64,000 nt of DNA from Spizellomyces punctatus DAOM BR117 (Eukaryota; Chytridiomycota; Chytridiomycetes; Spizellomycetales; Spizellomycetaceae): contig NW_015971538.1 of the NCBI RefSeq assembly GCF_000182565.1, forward strand, positions 651,736-715,735. The letters run 5' to 3'. Each line of letters opens with the position of its first letter. The stretch's first letter is position 1. The notes under the pieces were generated by a model. The model saw only the letters and a list, made by a program, of their open reading frames with translations. It ran no database searches and was not told where the DNA came from. Made by a program: the position numbers and the translations under genes. Shown here one piece after another: positions 31,421-43,840 of this stretch.

Positions 31421-34400
31421 ATGCCACACTCAAGAATATTCCCTGCTCCAGAACCCTCACCCCTACAAAGCCCATCATATCACAACTATACTCCATTTCG
31501 AAATTCAGACACCCCTATAGTCATTGACAACGGGTCCAACCAGCTTCGAGCAGGATGGGCCACCGACGAAGTGCCTCGCTGTAGGTGTTCAGCAAGATAC
31601 TGTCACTGCATGTGTTTTAGTGCACAGTATGCAGTCTTTGTCTTTGTCAATATATATGCGCAGGCTTTCTTACAAACCGATCGCTTCTTATCGATACCTT
31701 GCAGTGCAGTTTGAAAATATTGTCGCAAAGTATAGGGGCAAGTCGACAAGAGATGCGCTGTTGGTGGGGAATGATGTCCATATTGGTGGGATGAGGTCCA
31801 ATAGCAAATCGGCGTTTGAGTCTGGGGTGCTGATAAATTCTGCGACCTTTGTAAGATCTTGTCACAAGGTTGTAATTTGTTACTTACTGCAGACTAATGC
31901 ACGCTGGCGATCTTTGTAGGAACACACTCTGGACTATGTGTTTTCAAAGCTGAGCATTGATACAGAACGGATATATCATCCTATAGTGATGAGCGAGGCA
32001 TTATGCACCCCATCTTACAGTCGAAAATGTAAGTCCAGTCCTGATATGGTTCATTATGGCAATTCAATCTGAAATGGACGCTCGCTTCTCGCAGTGGTAT
32101 CTGAGCTACTTTTCGAAGGATATCAGGTCCCTTCTGTTGCCTATGGGATAGACGCACTGTTTAGTTACTATGGAAATCGTGGATCGTTCGACGCTGGAAT
32201 GATCATTTCATCGGGCAACGTAGCTTCGAGCATAATTCCAGTCCTCGGGGGACGCGGTATCACGGAGCATTGTAAACGGTATTTTTTGATCATTTTGATC
32301 ACGCAAGTATCGTCGATTGCCGGCTGCTGACGATGACGGATTGCTCTTGTTGACTAGAATATCCTACGGGGGTCAACATTTGTCGGATTATATGCTGAAG
32401 CTGCTTCAATACAAGTATTCCTCGTTCCCACACAGAGTGACGCTCGACCAAGCACAGGTATGTATGATACTGTGTCACCGACTGAGACAGTATCATTGAA
32501 TCTTACGAGAATAGGAGTTAGTGAAGGAACATACGTATGTGTCCTTGGACTACATGGCAGAGCTGCGAGAGCTTGCTGTCCCAGAAAAGATCGATAAGAA
32601 GGAACACATAATTCAATTCCCCTTTGTGGATAAGGTTCGGCACACCTGGTCAATGCATTCATAATCGTACGGTGGCCAATGCCTCTTCCTCTATAGGTTG
32701 ACGCCAGAGAAGCTCAGGAAGAGGCAGAGCGATTGAGTCAGAAAAGAAAAGAGCAAGGACGGCGGCTTCAGGAAATGGCTGCACGTAATCGCGAGGAAAA
32801 GGTTCGATATTTTTTAGTGTATACAAGTATTTTCTGCGGTCATACGCTCATGCGACGTTCTCTAGTTACAACGAGAAGAGGCAAATCTAGCGGACCTGAC
32901 GGAGCTACAGAAAGCAAAGTCCTCGGAAACTCGAGCCGAATTCACGGTAACATTAGGCAGCATCCTTCCCAGCAGGTTCAATTGGTAGAGAACTGAATGG
33001 TTTTCTACAATAGGCCAGGTTGAGGAGTGCGGGTTTTCAGTCCGAGGCCGAGCTTGAAAGCGCAGTGAAGGCATCTGAAGCTGCCATAAAACGGATACGA
33101 AATCGCATGCAAGGAATTGAAGAACCGGAGGAAAAGGTAAGTCGGTAGAAGACCGCTCCTTTTTTTGTACGTTTAATGAAGGAAATGTCCACATATTGCA
33201 GGTTGTGCCTTCCTTCCCTTTAGTGGACATCCCGGACAGCGAGTTATCGGAAGAGCAAAAAAAGGAGAAGAAGAAGCAACGATTGCTCAAGGCGGGCTGG
33301 GAGGCAAACGAACGCAAGAAAAGAGAAAAGGAAGAGGAACGGGCACGAGAGGTGAGTGAGGTTGTCATGGCTTGCGAAGACAAGTGATTAACAGGACCGG
33401 TCATGTAGGCTGAGCTCGCCCGACAAGAAGAGGAACGTAGACTGCGGGATCCTGATGGATGGCTTGAGGAGGTTAGAACAAGGCGACAGGTATTAACACA
33501 GAGTTCGGAGACACACCGCTTTCTCGAACGAATTCGATTTCCAGTTTGCTAACTCACCATCGGATAGTTGTTGCTTGATAAAGTACGGGCTCGATTGCGA
33601 AAAAAAGCGCAACTTACGGATCGCCGCAGCCGGGAGTCTCAAATGAGAATGAAGAATATAGCGTCCCTCGCAGCAGAGGAAACGCCAGTTAAGCGACGAC
33701 GCGGAGGAAACAGCGGTAAGATTGAGATGATGTCAATATCTGTATTACACTTTTTCGCTGATATCTCTGTTGGGGATCGCAGAGGACACGTTTGGGGCTA
33801 ACGATGACGATTGGGGTATTTATCGCGAAATCGTAAGTGGCTACAAAGGGTTATGTATCCTGTTTTCGTTCCTTATTCCATTTGATGTGTAGAGCAGAGA
33901 AGAAGACAGCGATGAGGATGAGGATGCTGTAGCGCTTAGCAAGCTGGATGACTTGCTAATGACGCACGATCCCGGTTTTGTGCCAGAGAATCCATATGAT
34001 GAGCGCCCATTCCAAAATACCATTATATTCCGCCTTGCCCATGGACCAAGAAACGTGGATCCGGAAGATCCGGCTATTCAAAACCAGATTCACTTGAATG
34101 TAGAACGGATACGGGTTCCTGAAGTGCTTTTTCAGCCTAGCATTGTGGGGCTTGACCAAGCGGGGATCATCGAGACGTTTGCGGATATTCTAAAGCGGTT
34201 TTCTGCGGAGCAGCAGACCCGAATGGTGCAGGTCAGTCTCTCTAGTCTGCCATTAAAGGCCGATAATGCTGACTCATGCGAGTTTTTGTAGAGCGTGCTT
34301 ATTACCGGCGGTAATACCCTGTTCACAAATATGGCACAAAGAATAGAAAATGACATTCGTGCTCTACGTCCATATGGCTCATCGATACGTGTTTTACGCG

Positions 34401-34567
34401 CTGCAGATCCTCAACTGGATGCTTGGAAAGGAGCAGCCCGATGGGCATCCTCCGACAGTGATGGTTTCAAACAAAGTGTTGTTACAAAGGAAATGTACGA
34501 TGAGTACGGCCACGACTATCTCGTGGAGCATCCTATGAGTAACAAATATTGGCGCATGCAGGGATGA
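31421..34567 (+). CDS. ARP5: Actin-related protein Arp5 (INO80 complex)
   Basis: Starts MPHSRIFPAPEPSPLQSPSY and soon has the actin-fold phosphate loop TPIVIDNGSNQLRAGW, then LQFENIVAKYRGK, TLDYVFSKLSID, MVSELLFEGYQVPSVAYGID and SGNVASSIIPVL. A long charged coiled-coil insertion follows (AQEEAERLSQKRKEQGRRLQ through EEQKKEKKKQRLLKAGWEAN and KKAQLTDRRSRESQMRMK), which is the hallmark of Arp5. The fold resumes with LNVERIRVPEVLFQPSIVGL, QSVLITGGNTLFTNMAQRIE and AWKGAARWAS and ends at NKYWRMQG. Arp5 couples the INO80 remodeler to the nucleosome with Ies6. About eleven introns are needed. It is divergent from YTH1 with about 277 bp between starts. Confidence 0.92.
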
Positions 34568-34665
34568 TGGGGTCAAGGCGGCTGTTTCGCTACAAATCAT
34601 GTAAATTTGAAAATGTAATGTACATATATGGTTTCCATATTATATAGCCAAGGGGATAGGTCGAT

Positions 34666-36596
34666 TTACAGTTCTTCATGGCCAGCCTTTTTCTCCTCCT
34701 TTTTCTTGTTTTCCGCTTCAGCGGCCTCTTTCTCCTTTTTGATCCTATCAGCCTGCTCGTCGTCATACTTTTGTTTCGCCTCCCATTCCGGTATTTTATT
34801 CTTCATAAATGTTTCTTTGGCAAACTTTCTCGCCTCTTCCACTGAATCCGTGATGATAATGTCGTCGAATAGTGAACCAGCAGTAACCTGCCCAGAGCTC
34901 AAAAGCGATATAGGCTGACTTGTAGGCATATATCTCACTGTCAAAGACTAGCAGAAACGGGGTAAATCAATGTTTGAAATGTACGGCTGGAAGAACGATT
35001 TTTGGGGAGGTCTTACAATATGCGGGGTTATCGATTTCTGGATGAACCCAAGTCCCGTTGTACGCGGGGTTTGGGAGTTGCTAAAGAAATGGGGCAGAGT
35101 GAGTGGCTGCCATTCCCCCCATCTTACGTTCCGTTGGCCTACCCTTGGTTTCCATTCTCCCTTCCAGGCCGGATTTGGTACCATTGGTTGGTACCATTCC
35201 CCATTTTCCTCCTCATCCCTGAATCAACAAGAGGTATGAGCTTCTATTTTTTTTTAATGTCCGTGAACATGATTCTTTTACCAGTCATCTGGAGGTGGGT
35301 CATTGGGGTCTGGAATTTCTTCAGGTTCATCTTCCCAGTCGCTTGGCATAAAGTCATCCGGATCCGGAATCGTTTCTCGATCTAATAATATATGACATGA
35401 ACTTTAGTAACGCTTTTTCAAAAAATGTTTTTTTTTCTGTTTCTGAAATAACTTGATCATACCGTCCCAATTTTCCGGTCTGCTGACATTGGGATCCTTG
35501 ATTCTCTTTGGAGGCAAAAAGTTGAAATCTTCGAGTAGTGACCCAGAGTGCTCTTCTTCATTGTCGACCAAAACTTGATAAGTTTGGTTTGGGTGAAGAA
35601 TCAGCGTGTACAGGTCTGCAATGGACAATATATCAGTCAACATGTGGCTAATTGGATGATGATGGTTGGAAGATACATACGAGTAAGCTGGTCGGTTGCT
35701 GGGTACATGTCGACATTGACCAGATGGTTTTCTCCCTTGTAATTAAAAATCAGGTGCACCTTCCTTGTGTTGCCACCGCAGATATCCGGTCCGAACACTT
35801 TTTAAAGAGCCAGTAAGTACCATGCGCCGGCATTGCAATAATGAGTATTACAAGACAAACGTACTTATATTGTAATTCTGGAGACGAAAAACAAGTGTGA
35901 GTGAGTAGATTTATCGAGTTACGATGCAAATGATTTTGGACCTACCGTTTCTCCATTGAAGCCCAAAACGTTGATTCCCGGCGGAAGGATCTGAGGACGC
36001 TGTTTGAGTATTGACGACGATTATGGAACGATCGGGTATCAATCATCACCTTGAGGTAACCACCAGCGCAATCTTTTCATGGCCAAGATACAGAATGATC
36101 AGAAAAAAAAAAGTTGTCGAGACTGGCTTGCTGTCGTGTACTTACTTGCTCCATTCTCAAACTTTACCGTATACTGTATAACCAGCGTTTTATTCTTGTT
36201 GTCAAACTCTTTATCAAAAGGAGCCGTAATTGCATAATATCTGGCGTCTTGGGTCGTCTGCAAAGCTGTCCGGGAAAAAGTGAGCCTCGGATTCTGTTTT
36301 TGAAAGGGGAACACCAGGCGGAACCAAACCTCGATTGGCCACGGCGTCTGCATAAAACGCCCCTGTAGAGACGTTGAAAGCGCCATATGAGCTATCGTGA
36401 GTTGACTGAACCCATCTCTTTTTCCAAGAGTCTGTAGGCAAGGTTGAGTTGATTAGAATCCGACGCTATGCAAGGAAGTTCCACGGAATGGCGCTTTCAC
36501 TAAACAACCATCATCAAAAGATTCTTTAAAATATATTTCACCTCGGACGAGGACAGGGACGACAAAGAGAGAAGCTAGCGCCAATAGGCACTTCAT
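34666..36596 (-). CDS. Calreticulin-family ER chaperone
   Basis: Signal peptide MKCLLALASLFVVPVLVRG, then EIYFKESFDD, the calreticulin start. Further on: VKFENGAKKYTVQY-like strand near 36150, LYTLILHPNQTYQVLVDNEE, SLLEDFNFLPPKRIKDPNVS and RPENWD, then the P-domain arm with acidic DPDDFMPSDW-type repeats and NPAWKGEWKPR. The tail has AKETFMKNKIPEWEAKQKYD, a Lys/Glu-rich helix and the end AGHEEL. HEEL is a variant of the HDEL/KDEL retention signal, so this is the soluble calreticulin type and not membrane-anchored calnexin. It binds monoglucosylated glycoproteins and calcium in the ER lumen. Many fungi keep only calnexin. The exon joins in the central P-domain (about 34950-35350) were not fully resolved. 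Confidence 0.88.
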
Positions 36597-37020
36597 AGTG
36601 AGGTAGATTCAATGATATTGAACGCTTTTGATGGGTAGGATAAAAAGTTCATGCATAAAGTGATGAGGAACGAAAGCAAACGTCGGGGCGGATCTTGGCA
36701 GCAGGAAAGGCTGACCACAGCCGCCCAAAGGTTTTTAACTTTAAAAGGCATCATGTATTACAGAAACTGATAGAATCCTTCTCCTTCTTGTTCTGGCTGT
36801 AACATTGGTAGAGCTTTCTGCTCGTTTGTTCAAGGCAAAAAGATGGGGGGCGCTTTGAGACAGGTCTTGAATTGTTTTCGAGTTTGAAACCGTTCGAGGA
36901 CGCGATCTATTAGCTAATGAGGGTGGCTTATATTGCTTACATACGCAGATTAGGGCTCCAAAATCTCTTTATTTGGCTGTCATCCAGCTGGAATTCAACT
37001 GCCGTGATCTACTATGTATA
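36597..37020. other. Gap between CDK11 and calreticulin
   Basis: Both neighbours run on the minus strand, so this should hold the CDK11 3' UTR and the calreticulin promoter. No gene seen. Confidence 0.4.
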
Positions 37021-39185
37021 TTACACTTTGAGCCGAAAAGCAGCAACCGGCTCTGCTTGCAAAGCATCAAACAACCCTCCCCCTTCATCTCCATCGCCAG
37101 CGAGAGTTTCTCCTCCATGCGCGGCTTTGGGTGCGGATGGGGAGTCGTATACCTTTCGCTTCTCGCCCGCACCTTTACTGGGAAACGTCGGGAAAAGTGA
37201 TGGATCTTTGGGTAACGGATTTTCCCTGCATGCAAAATTAGAATAAGTGGGTGTTTGGCAAGAACATAATTGGCTAACAGGTCGACGTACGTAAAATATG
37301 GATGGCGGAGTGCTTCTTCTGCTGTGATGCGCTTTTCAGGATCATATGTTAAAAGCCTTGTCATCAGATTTAATCCATTCTCGGTCAAATAAGGAAATCT
37401 GCTTCTGAGGTTGTTATATCTGGAGCGCAGGAGAAAGAATACTTTAGGTTTTGGTACCTTATCAAGGAACAACGGCTCGATGGCACAAACGTGCCCCCAC
37501 GTACGGTTGATTTGCGAAGCTGAATGTCTTACAACCAGGTAAGTCTGCCATGCCTGGCCACGTCCGCTCAGTTGGAGTCCCCAATAGCTGGAACATCTAT
37601 TCAACAATTTGATCAGATTGTGGGACTAATATGCCATTGTGCATTCGCCGCATACCTTTTTCAGTTGATCTATTTCGCCTCGCCCGGGTAATAGCGGCTC
37701 CTTGTTTACTAGTTCACCAAAAATGCAGCCGACAGACCATATATCTATCGCAGTTGTATACTCCTTTGCCCCCAATAGTAATTCTGGTGCCCTTTTGGTA
37801 CCAGCGTTTTTTAGACAAGAAAACCCCACACATTACTGCACAAGCTTATTATACTCACCTATACNNNNNNNNNNNNNNNNNNNNNNNNNNNNNNNNNNNN
37901 NNNNNNNNNNNNNNNNNNNNNNNNNNNNNNNNNNNNNNNNNNNNNNNNNNNNNNNNNNNNNNNNNNNNNNNNNNNNNNNNNNNNNNNNNNNNNNNNNNNN
38001 NNNNNNNNNNNNNNNNNNNNNNNNNNNNNNNNNNNNNNNNNNNNNNNNNNNNNNNNNNNNNNNNNNNNNNNNNNNNNNNNNNNNNNNNNNNNNNNNNNNN
38101 NNNNNNNNNNNNNNNNNNNNNNNNNNNNNNNNNNNNNNNNNNNNNNNNNNNNNNNNNNNNNNNNNNNCCAAGTCAAGTGCATAATCAATATGAGATCAAG
38201 GAAAAAAGACATGTTCGGTCATGACATACCCGCGCATGCTCGGTGTAACAACGATTTCCTTCACGTTCACAATGTTGGGATGCTTAGCCAAAAGCAATGT
38301 ATGAATTTCTCTCAATGATGTGACGGGGAAACCGTTATTTTCATTTTCCAGCTTCAGTTTCTTGAGTGCAACAATTTCTCCGGTCTGCCTATCCCGTGCT
38401 CTGTACACAACCCCGTAAGCACCTTCCTCTATTCGATTCAGTTTTTCATAGTTATCCACATTGCGGCAGGAGACAAGAGGAGGGCCAATCAGTCTGGTAC
38501 GACGCGGTGGGGCAATGGGTGGGATGAATTCTGCCTCCATTGGAGCTTGAGTGCCGTCTGATGCATCATTTACTGATATCGGTCCCACAGATGTTCGGTC
38601 GTTAGAGCTATGTGATGGGGAAGGTTGATACTGCGGTGTTTTATCTGCATCATCCTGTGACGCAGCCTCAGCCGCTTCAGGTCTCTGTCTCTTGAGTGAA
38701 GGCTGGTCAACTTCTGGTGTCTCTTCGTCAGAGGCTGGCACGCCACGCTTTCGGTGCAAAAGGTCCGCAGCTCCCTCAACCTTCTTCGTTGCCTCCTCCT
38801 TCCCCTTCTTTCGACTAGATGCCTTCCTACCGTCCCTCTTTTTGGTAGCATTTTCGTCCGAGTCTTCTTCCGATTCCCACTTTGACTTTTGCTTGGCCTT
38901 CTTTCGCACCTGCAACGGAGATTCCCCAACGGAACTGTGTAGGGTGTTGGGTGCAACATTGTCCAACAGAGTTGAAGCATCCGTCATATGGGATGGTCCA
39001 CTCGATTCAGGTGATGTGATGACTTTGGCTGCATTGCTCTCCGTCCGCTCAATGTCTACCATTGTTTCAAGCTGACCATTCTGAGCGTGTATGCCAACGT
39101 CAGATACATTTGCCTGCAGCTCGCCCTCCTCAAGATTATCAGTGGTTGCCGAGACGTCTTGCGCTTGATTTCCTGGTTGCGCCAT
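37021..39185 (-). CDS. CDK11 (PITSLRE-type) cyclin-dependent kinase, interrupted by assembly gap
   Basis: A long charged, Ser-rich N-terminal region starts [20 protein letters not shown], with Lys/Arg clusters. The kinase begins [20 protein letters not shown], with [20 protein letters not shown] followed by REI: the cyclin-binding helix is P-V-T-S-L-R-E, one change from PITSLRE. The 303-base run of N (37865-38167) removes the catalytic HRD loop and DFG. The gene resumes at [86 protein letters not shown] and [16 protein letters not shown], ending [19 protein letters not shown]11 works with cyclin L in transcription and splicing. Exons flanking the gap fit the expected phase, so the gap is missing data and not a broken gene. 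Confidence 0.88.
37865..38167. other. Assembly gap (303 N)
   Basis: An unbroken run of N inside CDK11. From the family, about 75 residues between the hinge and the activation loop should be here, which fits about 225 coding bases plus an intron. Confidence 0.98.
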
Positions 39186-40245
39186 TTATCGTTCAATGTT
39201 GGTCATGGAGTCACGGCGAGCGTCGGTTGAATCTACAAGAACCTATAATGTTGCTACTGAAGAGCGAGTGTAATTTCTGGTGATCTCGATCCCTGGTCAG
39301 GTGACCATATCACCAAGCGGGGGTCGTCATGGTTGATGTTCGATCACTCTGCAGGCCTGTGGACGGGCGCAACACACAACCTTGACTTGATACCACAAAT
39401 TGATGGAGGCATGTTCTGCGAATGGCACACGCACGCATCTTGCAAACACTGTTATCGGCCATCAGATCGAGCAGTTTGTGAATATCTGATGTTTCTACCA
39501 AGCAAATTCAGCTTGAGGCACAACTGCCTTTGAAAGTGTGGAAAATATATTGGATAGGCTATATGGCAATACGGGTTGAAACTGACAAAACTCGAACAAC
39601 ACTATAAAAAGCGTTGATCAACTCTGCAAAGAGATGAGCAAAAGCCGTATGTCCGTGCTCTCGGATGCATGATGAACAAAGATTACATTGCAATCAAAAG
39701 CTAAAACCCATTCAAACCAATTCATGATGACGAGACAGTTCGCCTCCCAAACAAGAAAAAAAAAATAGACAAAAAAAAAGAAAAAACAGTCCTTCTGGAA
39801 AGGGCAAGAAATCCAAACTCTTTATTTACGCCCTGGCCATACGCCAAATGTCACAAAACTCCTAGAGTTGTTCAGTTGCTAAAAGAGATATCATTCCCTC
39901 TCAACAACAACAACAAAATGCCCTTTTCTCCTACGCCCTTTTTCTTCTTCAACAAACAAATCGCAGTAGGGAAAGCAAACTGAAAGTTGAATTGCCCCCC
40001 GCCTTCATTCCTCTCTTTCTTCCCACACGACGCGCTTTTCATAAACAGAAAAAAAAAAAACTTTGGTCTCTTGAAAAAAAAAATATTTTTTTTTGTTAGC
40101 AAACTGTTTAGAAGGAAGGAACTTGGTGTATTTGAACCGTTCTCCTTTTTTTTTTTTTTCTATTTTACAAGGGCCTTGTTGGCTCCTCCCCCCCTCAGCC
40201 TTTTTTTTATTTTTGTACATACCACCAACAGTCCCGTTTGCACAT
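39186..40245. promoter_or_regulatory. Divergent region upstream of CDK11 and the Sfp1-like gene
   Basis: About 1.06 kb with no recognised gene. The right half is full of homopolymers: A-runs at about 39760-39785 and 40049-40100 and T-runs at about 40145-40160 and 40200-40215, flanked by CT-rich tracts. Poly(dA:dT) tracts of this kind exclude nucleosomes in fungal promoters. An ACAACAACAACAA stretch lies at about 39903-39915. Confidence 0.45.
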
Positions 40246-40662
40246 ATGCCTGTAGAAATGCCCGGTCATCCCATGCACCACCATCACGATTTTGCGTCAG
40301 AGCTGCAACGCATGTCACAGGTAATTAGCAACTCACTGTGTCGCAGAGTTGACAATGGCCATATTCAAAATGTCCCCGTGCAGCCATCCCGCGATGCCTT
40401 TGTCCAAAATGCCCCTTACCCGTACTATTGGAAGCGGGAGGCCCCACCACCACAACCTGGCTTTCCTATGGAAGGTGGACAGCAAAAGCGACGAAAGATA
40501 GACCTCGAGCATACCATCGATCAAACGTGTCGGGAACACACCAAACACGATTACGCTCAGGCTCAAGCGAAAGCATATCATCAATCACAGCAACACTATC
40601 ACGAGCAACAGCAACAGCAGTATCAGCAGCAACAACAACAGCAACAGCGACTTCAACAACAA

Positions 40663-40708
<46 letters not shown>

Positions 40709-40726
40709 GACAGCAACAGCGACTTC

Positions 40727-40766
<40 letters not shown>

Positions 40767-42067
40767 GCAGCAGCAGCAGCAACGCCAGCGCGAAGCCAAC
40801 TTTCAGCAAAATGCCGATCTACGAAGAGACCTGTCTCCCAAGGCCATGCGTGTCCAGAGTTTGGTCATTGAAGACGGCAGCAAGCGCAACATTGCTGATG
40901 ATCGCTCTGAACCGCTCTCCCCCTATCCCATCGGCGCATCCCCAGATTCAGATCCCGACGGAAAACCTTTTCACTGCGACCACCCTGGATGTGACAAAAA
41001 GTACAAGAAACTTAATGGTCTAATCTACCACCGCCAGACCGCCCATTCTCCTGTGGGACTAAACGACCCTAAACCTTTTAAATGCACAATGCCGGGTTGC
41101 GACAAGGCATATCGAAATTCAAATGGACTAGGTGAGCAATGTTTGATGGAAAGCAATCGCAAATCTGGTGGATATTGACCTTGTGTCGCTGTATAGCCTA
41201 TCACTTGGAGAAGGGTCATGGCAGTGGCGTAGGAAATGGTTCTACCACCCCGCGGACAAGAGAAGCTGTCGAAAAGCCGTACGTGTGTCCTTACAAAGGA
41301 TGCGGCAAGGCATACAAGAATCCCAACGGTCTAGGTAAAAATTGTTACAACACAAAAGAGATTGAATCAATATCGCTTATCATATACCTTTGCGGAATAG
41401 CCTACCATTTGCAAAAAGGCAAAGCCACGGGCCACAATATCGAGGTGGAGTCACCAAATGGAATCAGGACATACGTTTGTGCAGGTACGTAGTTTATCTT
41501 TGGAGGATGTTGAACGATGCATGTTTTAATACTCATTTTTATTGAGCAGTTCCTGGATGTGGAAAAACCTACAAAAGCCCCCAAGGACTAGCCGACCATA
41601 TCGAAAGAGCGCACGCCGATATGGACCCTTTGGTGAGTCCCTCCGACGCCCCCGCCAGTCGTATCCTCGAATGTCCATCGTGCATGAGACAATTCCGAAG
41701 TCTCAACAGGTTCGTATCTCTACAGCTCGGTCGACATTTTAACAGCTCGTATTGATGCGTTGATTTTCTTATTAGCTTGGAATACCACACATCGACAGTC
41801 CACAACCATAATTCCCGGGTGAACTCAAAATCACGCCCAGATCCCGCCGCCGCCCACATTGCCGCCAACACAACTGTGAAACGTAATCACTTGCAACACC
41901 AACAAGGTTTTGACGAACGTCAACCGCATCATGCTGGCCATTATCAAGCGTTTCATCCATTTTATGATCAGGAGGATGAGGAGGACTTTTCGGATGATGA
42001 AAGCACCTCAGAAGCGGACCAAACTTCTACGCTCATGGACCGCCGGTTGGAAGTTGTTGCAGCATGA
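40246..42067 (+). CDS. Sfp1/JAZF1-like C2H2 zinc finger factor with long polyglutamine tract
   Basis: Five exons: 40246-41131, 41197-41334, 41401-41484, 41550-41709 and 41777-42067. After MPVEMPGHPMHHHHDFASEL and a KRRK nuclear signal comes a Gln-dominated region of about 60 residues. Five C2H2 fingers follow. The first four are of the 'split' type with NGL between helix and strand: FHCDHPGCDKKYKKLNGLIY, FKCTMPGCDKAYRNSNGLAY, YVCPYKGCGKAYKNPNGLAY and YVCAVPGCGKTYKSPQGLAD; the fifth is LECPSCMRQFRSLNSLEYH. Introns repeatedly fall inside the finger at the Gly-Leu/Ala junction. This finger type is shared by Sfp1, a TORC1-responsive activator of ribosome biogenesis genes in yeast, and by JAZF1 in animals. 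An acidic tail (DQEDEEDFSDDESTSEADQ) may be an activation segment. Confidence 0.82.
40605..40790 (+). repeat. CAA/CAG trinucleotide tract coding polyglutamine
   Basis: A mixed CAACAG array with one long pure CAA block (about 40728-40765) and two near-identical copies of a CGACTTCAACAACAACA unit at about 40649 and 40720. It codes almost only Gln, broken by a few Tyr, Arg and Leu. The second copy suggests past internal duplication. Confidence 0.9.
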
Positions 42068-42172
42068 TAGTGTCCTATACCCTTTCACTATTTGTATCCC
42101 ATACATACTTGCAAAACAGCTATCGTACAACCCTACAGCCCCTTTCTATGATATTTTATATTGTCTGGAATA

Positions 42173-43840
42173 TCACAGTCGCTTTTTACTATTGAGGAAC
42201 ACAGGGCTACTGGGATCCAAAACGGTCTCCTTGGACATGAGAAGCTCCAACTGGATCCTTGTTTGGAACTGCTCGAAAACCCTCCCAAAGTCCATGACTG
42301 TGATCATGGGTTGTGCCGCCCAATACTTTCCAAACTCATCGAACATGTAACCTAGAGAAAACTCAAATGTGAGTGACGGCGCAAATGGAAAGCGTCTTGA
42401 CGAACTTGCAAAACATACAATAAAACTCATTAAACATTGTAGTGGTAGTTCCAAATGTGTACAAAAAATGTTGTAACTGTCGTGTTCTCACAAGCTGCAC
42501 AGCAAAGTCCGTGATGTTGATGCCAACAATCGCCATAGAAAACCTGATTATGGCAACGATATTAAATTAATCCTCTCTTCGGATGTCTCTAATACGCCCA
42601 CACGCGGTAACTTACCAAGCGGTAGGATGATGAGACGTCTGTAGGACCCGCTGAACAGAATGTGGATGGTGCTTCGCATAGTAGTGCAAATTATCTAATC
42701 CGAGCATTCCTAAAAAGCGATATGGGAGTGTCAATATTGAAATAATTCCGATTAATTGTCTTCCACTGCAACTCTTGCACGCGCGTACCCATTCCCCGAA
42801 AATCAGTTGCAGGATCCTTTCCCTGAAATCCTGTCCAAAAACAAGTTCACATACACCATGTAAGCCCACGGGATGACACTTGACAATTTACGCATGTTAC
42901 ATACCAATCTTTTGCCACTGATCCGAAAATCTAGATGTCAGCTTCTCGTCTGGCATCATAAGATCCCATAACTACGGATGGAGGGTATTTCAGTTAACCC
43001 ATAGTGGCAACATAAGGTACACATTTTTCGTCGACCTCAAGCAGTTTCCGTTCATGTGATCGATTTGTCGGATCATATTTTGTAGCGGCTCGCGCATTCA
43101 ACTGAACAGAGTGAGTTTAGGTCTCACGAACCCTCTTATATCCCTCATTAGCTCAATACCTCGTGAACCAGCTTGTACGAGGACATGATAATAGTGATGC
43201 ATTGACGGAGGATTAACGCTTGCGGACTGCTCTCAGCAACATAAACAAACCGGTCAGTTCGCTGATATGGGTAAATGCGACAAAGTATACTTGCGTTTTT
43301 GGATTGCCATTACCCGGAAATCCCTTTTTGACGAGGATGATGGCGAAAGGTTCTTCTAAAGTACTATATGGTGACTCTAGTTGTCGTCGTACTTCCTATG
43401 AATCAATGAGTTCACATGTGGATCGACATAATCTGATTATTATGGAATTTCAATACTGACTGTCAATGTAGTCGAGTACAGTAACGCTCGATCTGGAGTG
43501 GAATGTCATGAAGCGGTTTATTCGCGAGCAAATTCATTACCGATCTCGTCATCCACACAATAGTACCTATGCGATACACCGCGGCCGGCCCAACATAGGC
43601 GGAAAGAGACTTTGAGTTGACAAACTTGACCTTTCGGCCAGACTTTTCTGCCTTCTCATCCCCCTCCTTGGCCTCCAGGGTTTGCAACTCCGTTTCTTCC
43701 TTGGAACGGGCAGATTCCGCGGCTTGGACGGCTCCGTCGCATATACGGTAGAGTTCAGATGTGCCGGTAAGCAGTCGATAGCATGACTTGAAGATTTTAT
43801 ATATCCAAAATAAGAAGGAAGACTGATATATTTGGGTCAT
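42173..43840 (-). CDS. ELMO-domain protein (ELMOD1/2-like Arl GAP)
   Basis: Start chosen at 43840 (MTQIYQSSFLFWIYKIFKSC, then YRLLTGTSELYRIC), which matches the N-terminus of animal ELMOD1. A charged insertion (ESARSKEETELQTLEAKEGD) follows. The ELMO core is assembled from short exons: QWQKIGFQGKDPATDFRGMG, MLGLDNLHYYAKHHPHSVQR, FSMAIVGINITDFAVQL, FNEFYCYMFDEFGKYW and MDFGRVFEQFQTRIQLEL. The Arg in TDFRGMG is the residue ELMOD proteins use to stimulate GTP hydrolysis by Arl2-type GTPases. An intron splits the GMG glycine. ELMODs act in ciliary and tubulin-related pathways and are scarce in fungi that lost flagella. The middle exons (about 42900-43450) were not all resolved. Confidence 0.82.

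Noticed and set aside
37631-38224. Open frames running through the N block
   Set aside because: They are artefacts of translating undefined bases.
40585-40809. Minus-strand polyleucine protein
   Set aside because: It is the complement of the CAA/CAG glutamine tract and has no independent support; the Ala/Thr-rich frame on the plus strand is rejected for the same reason.
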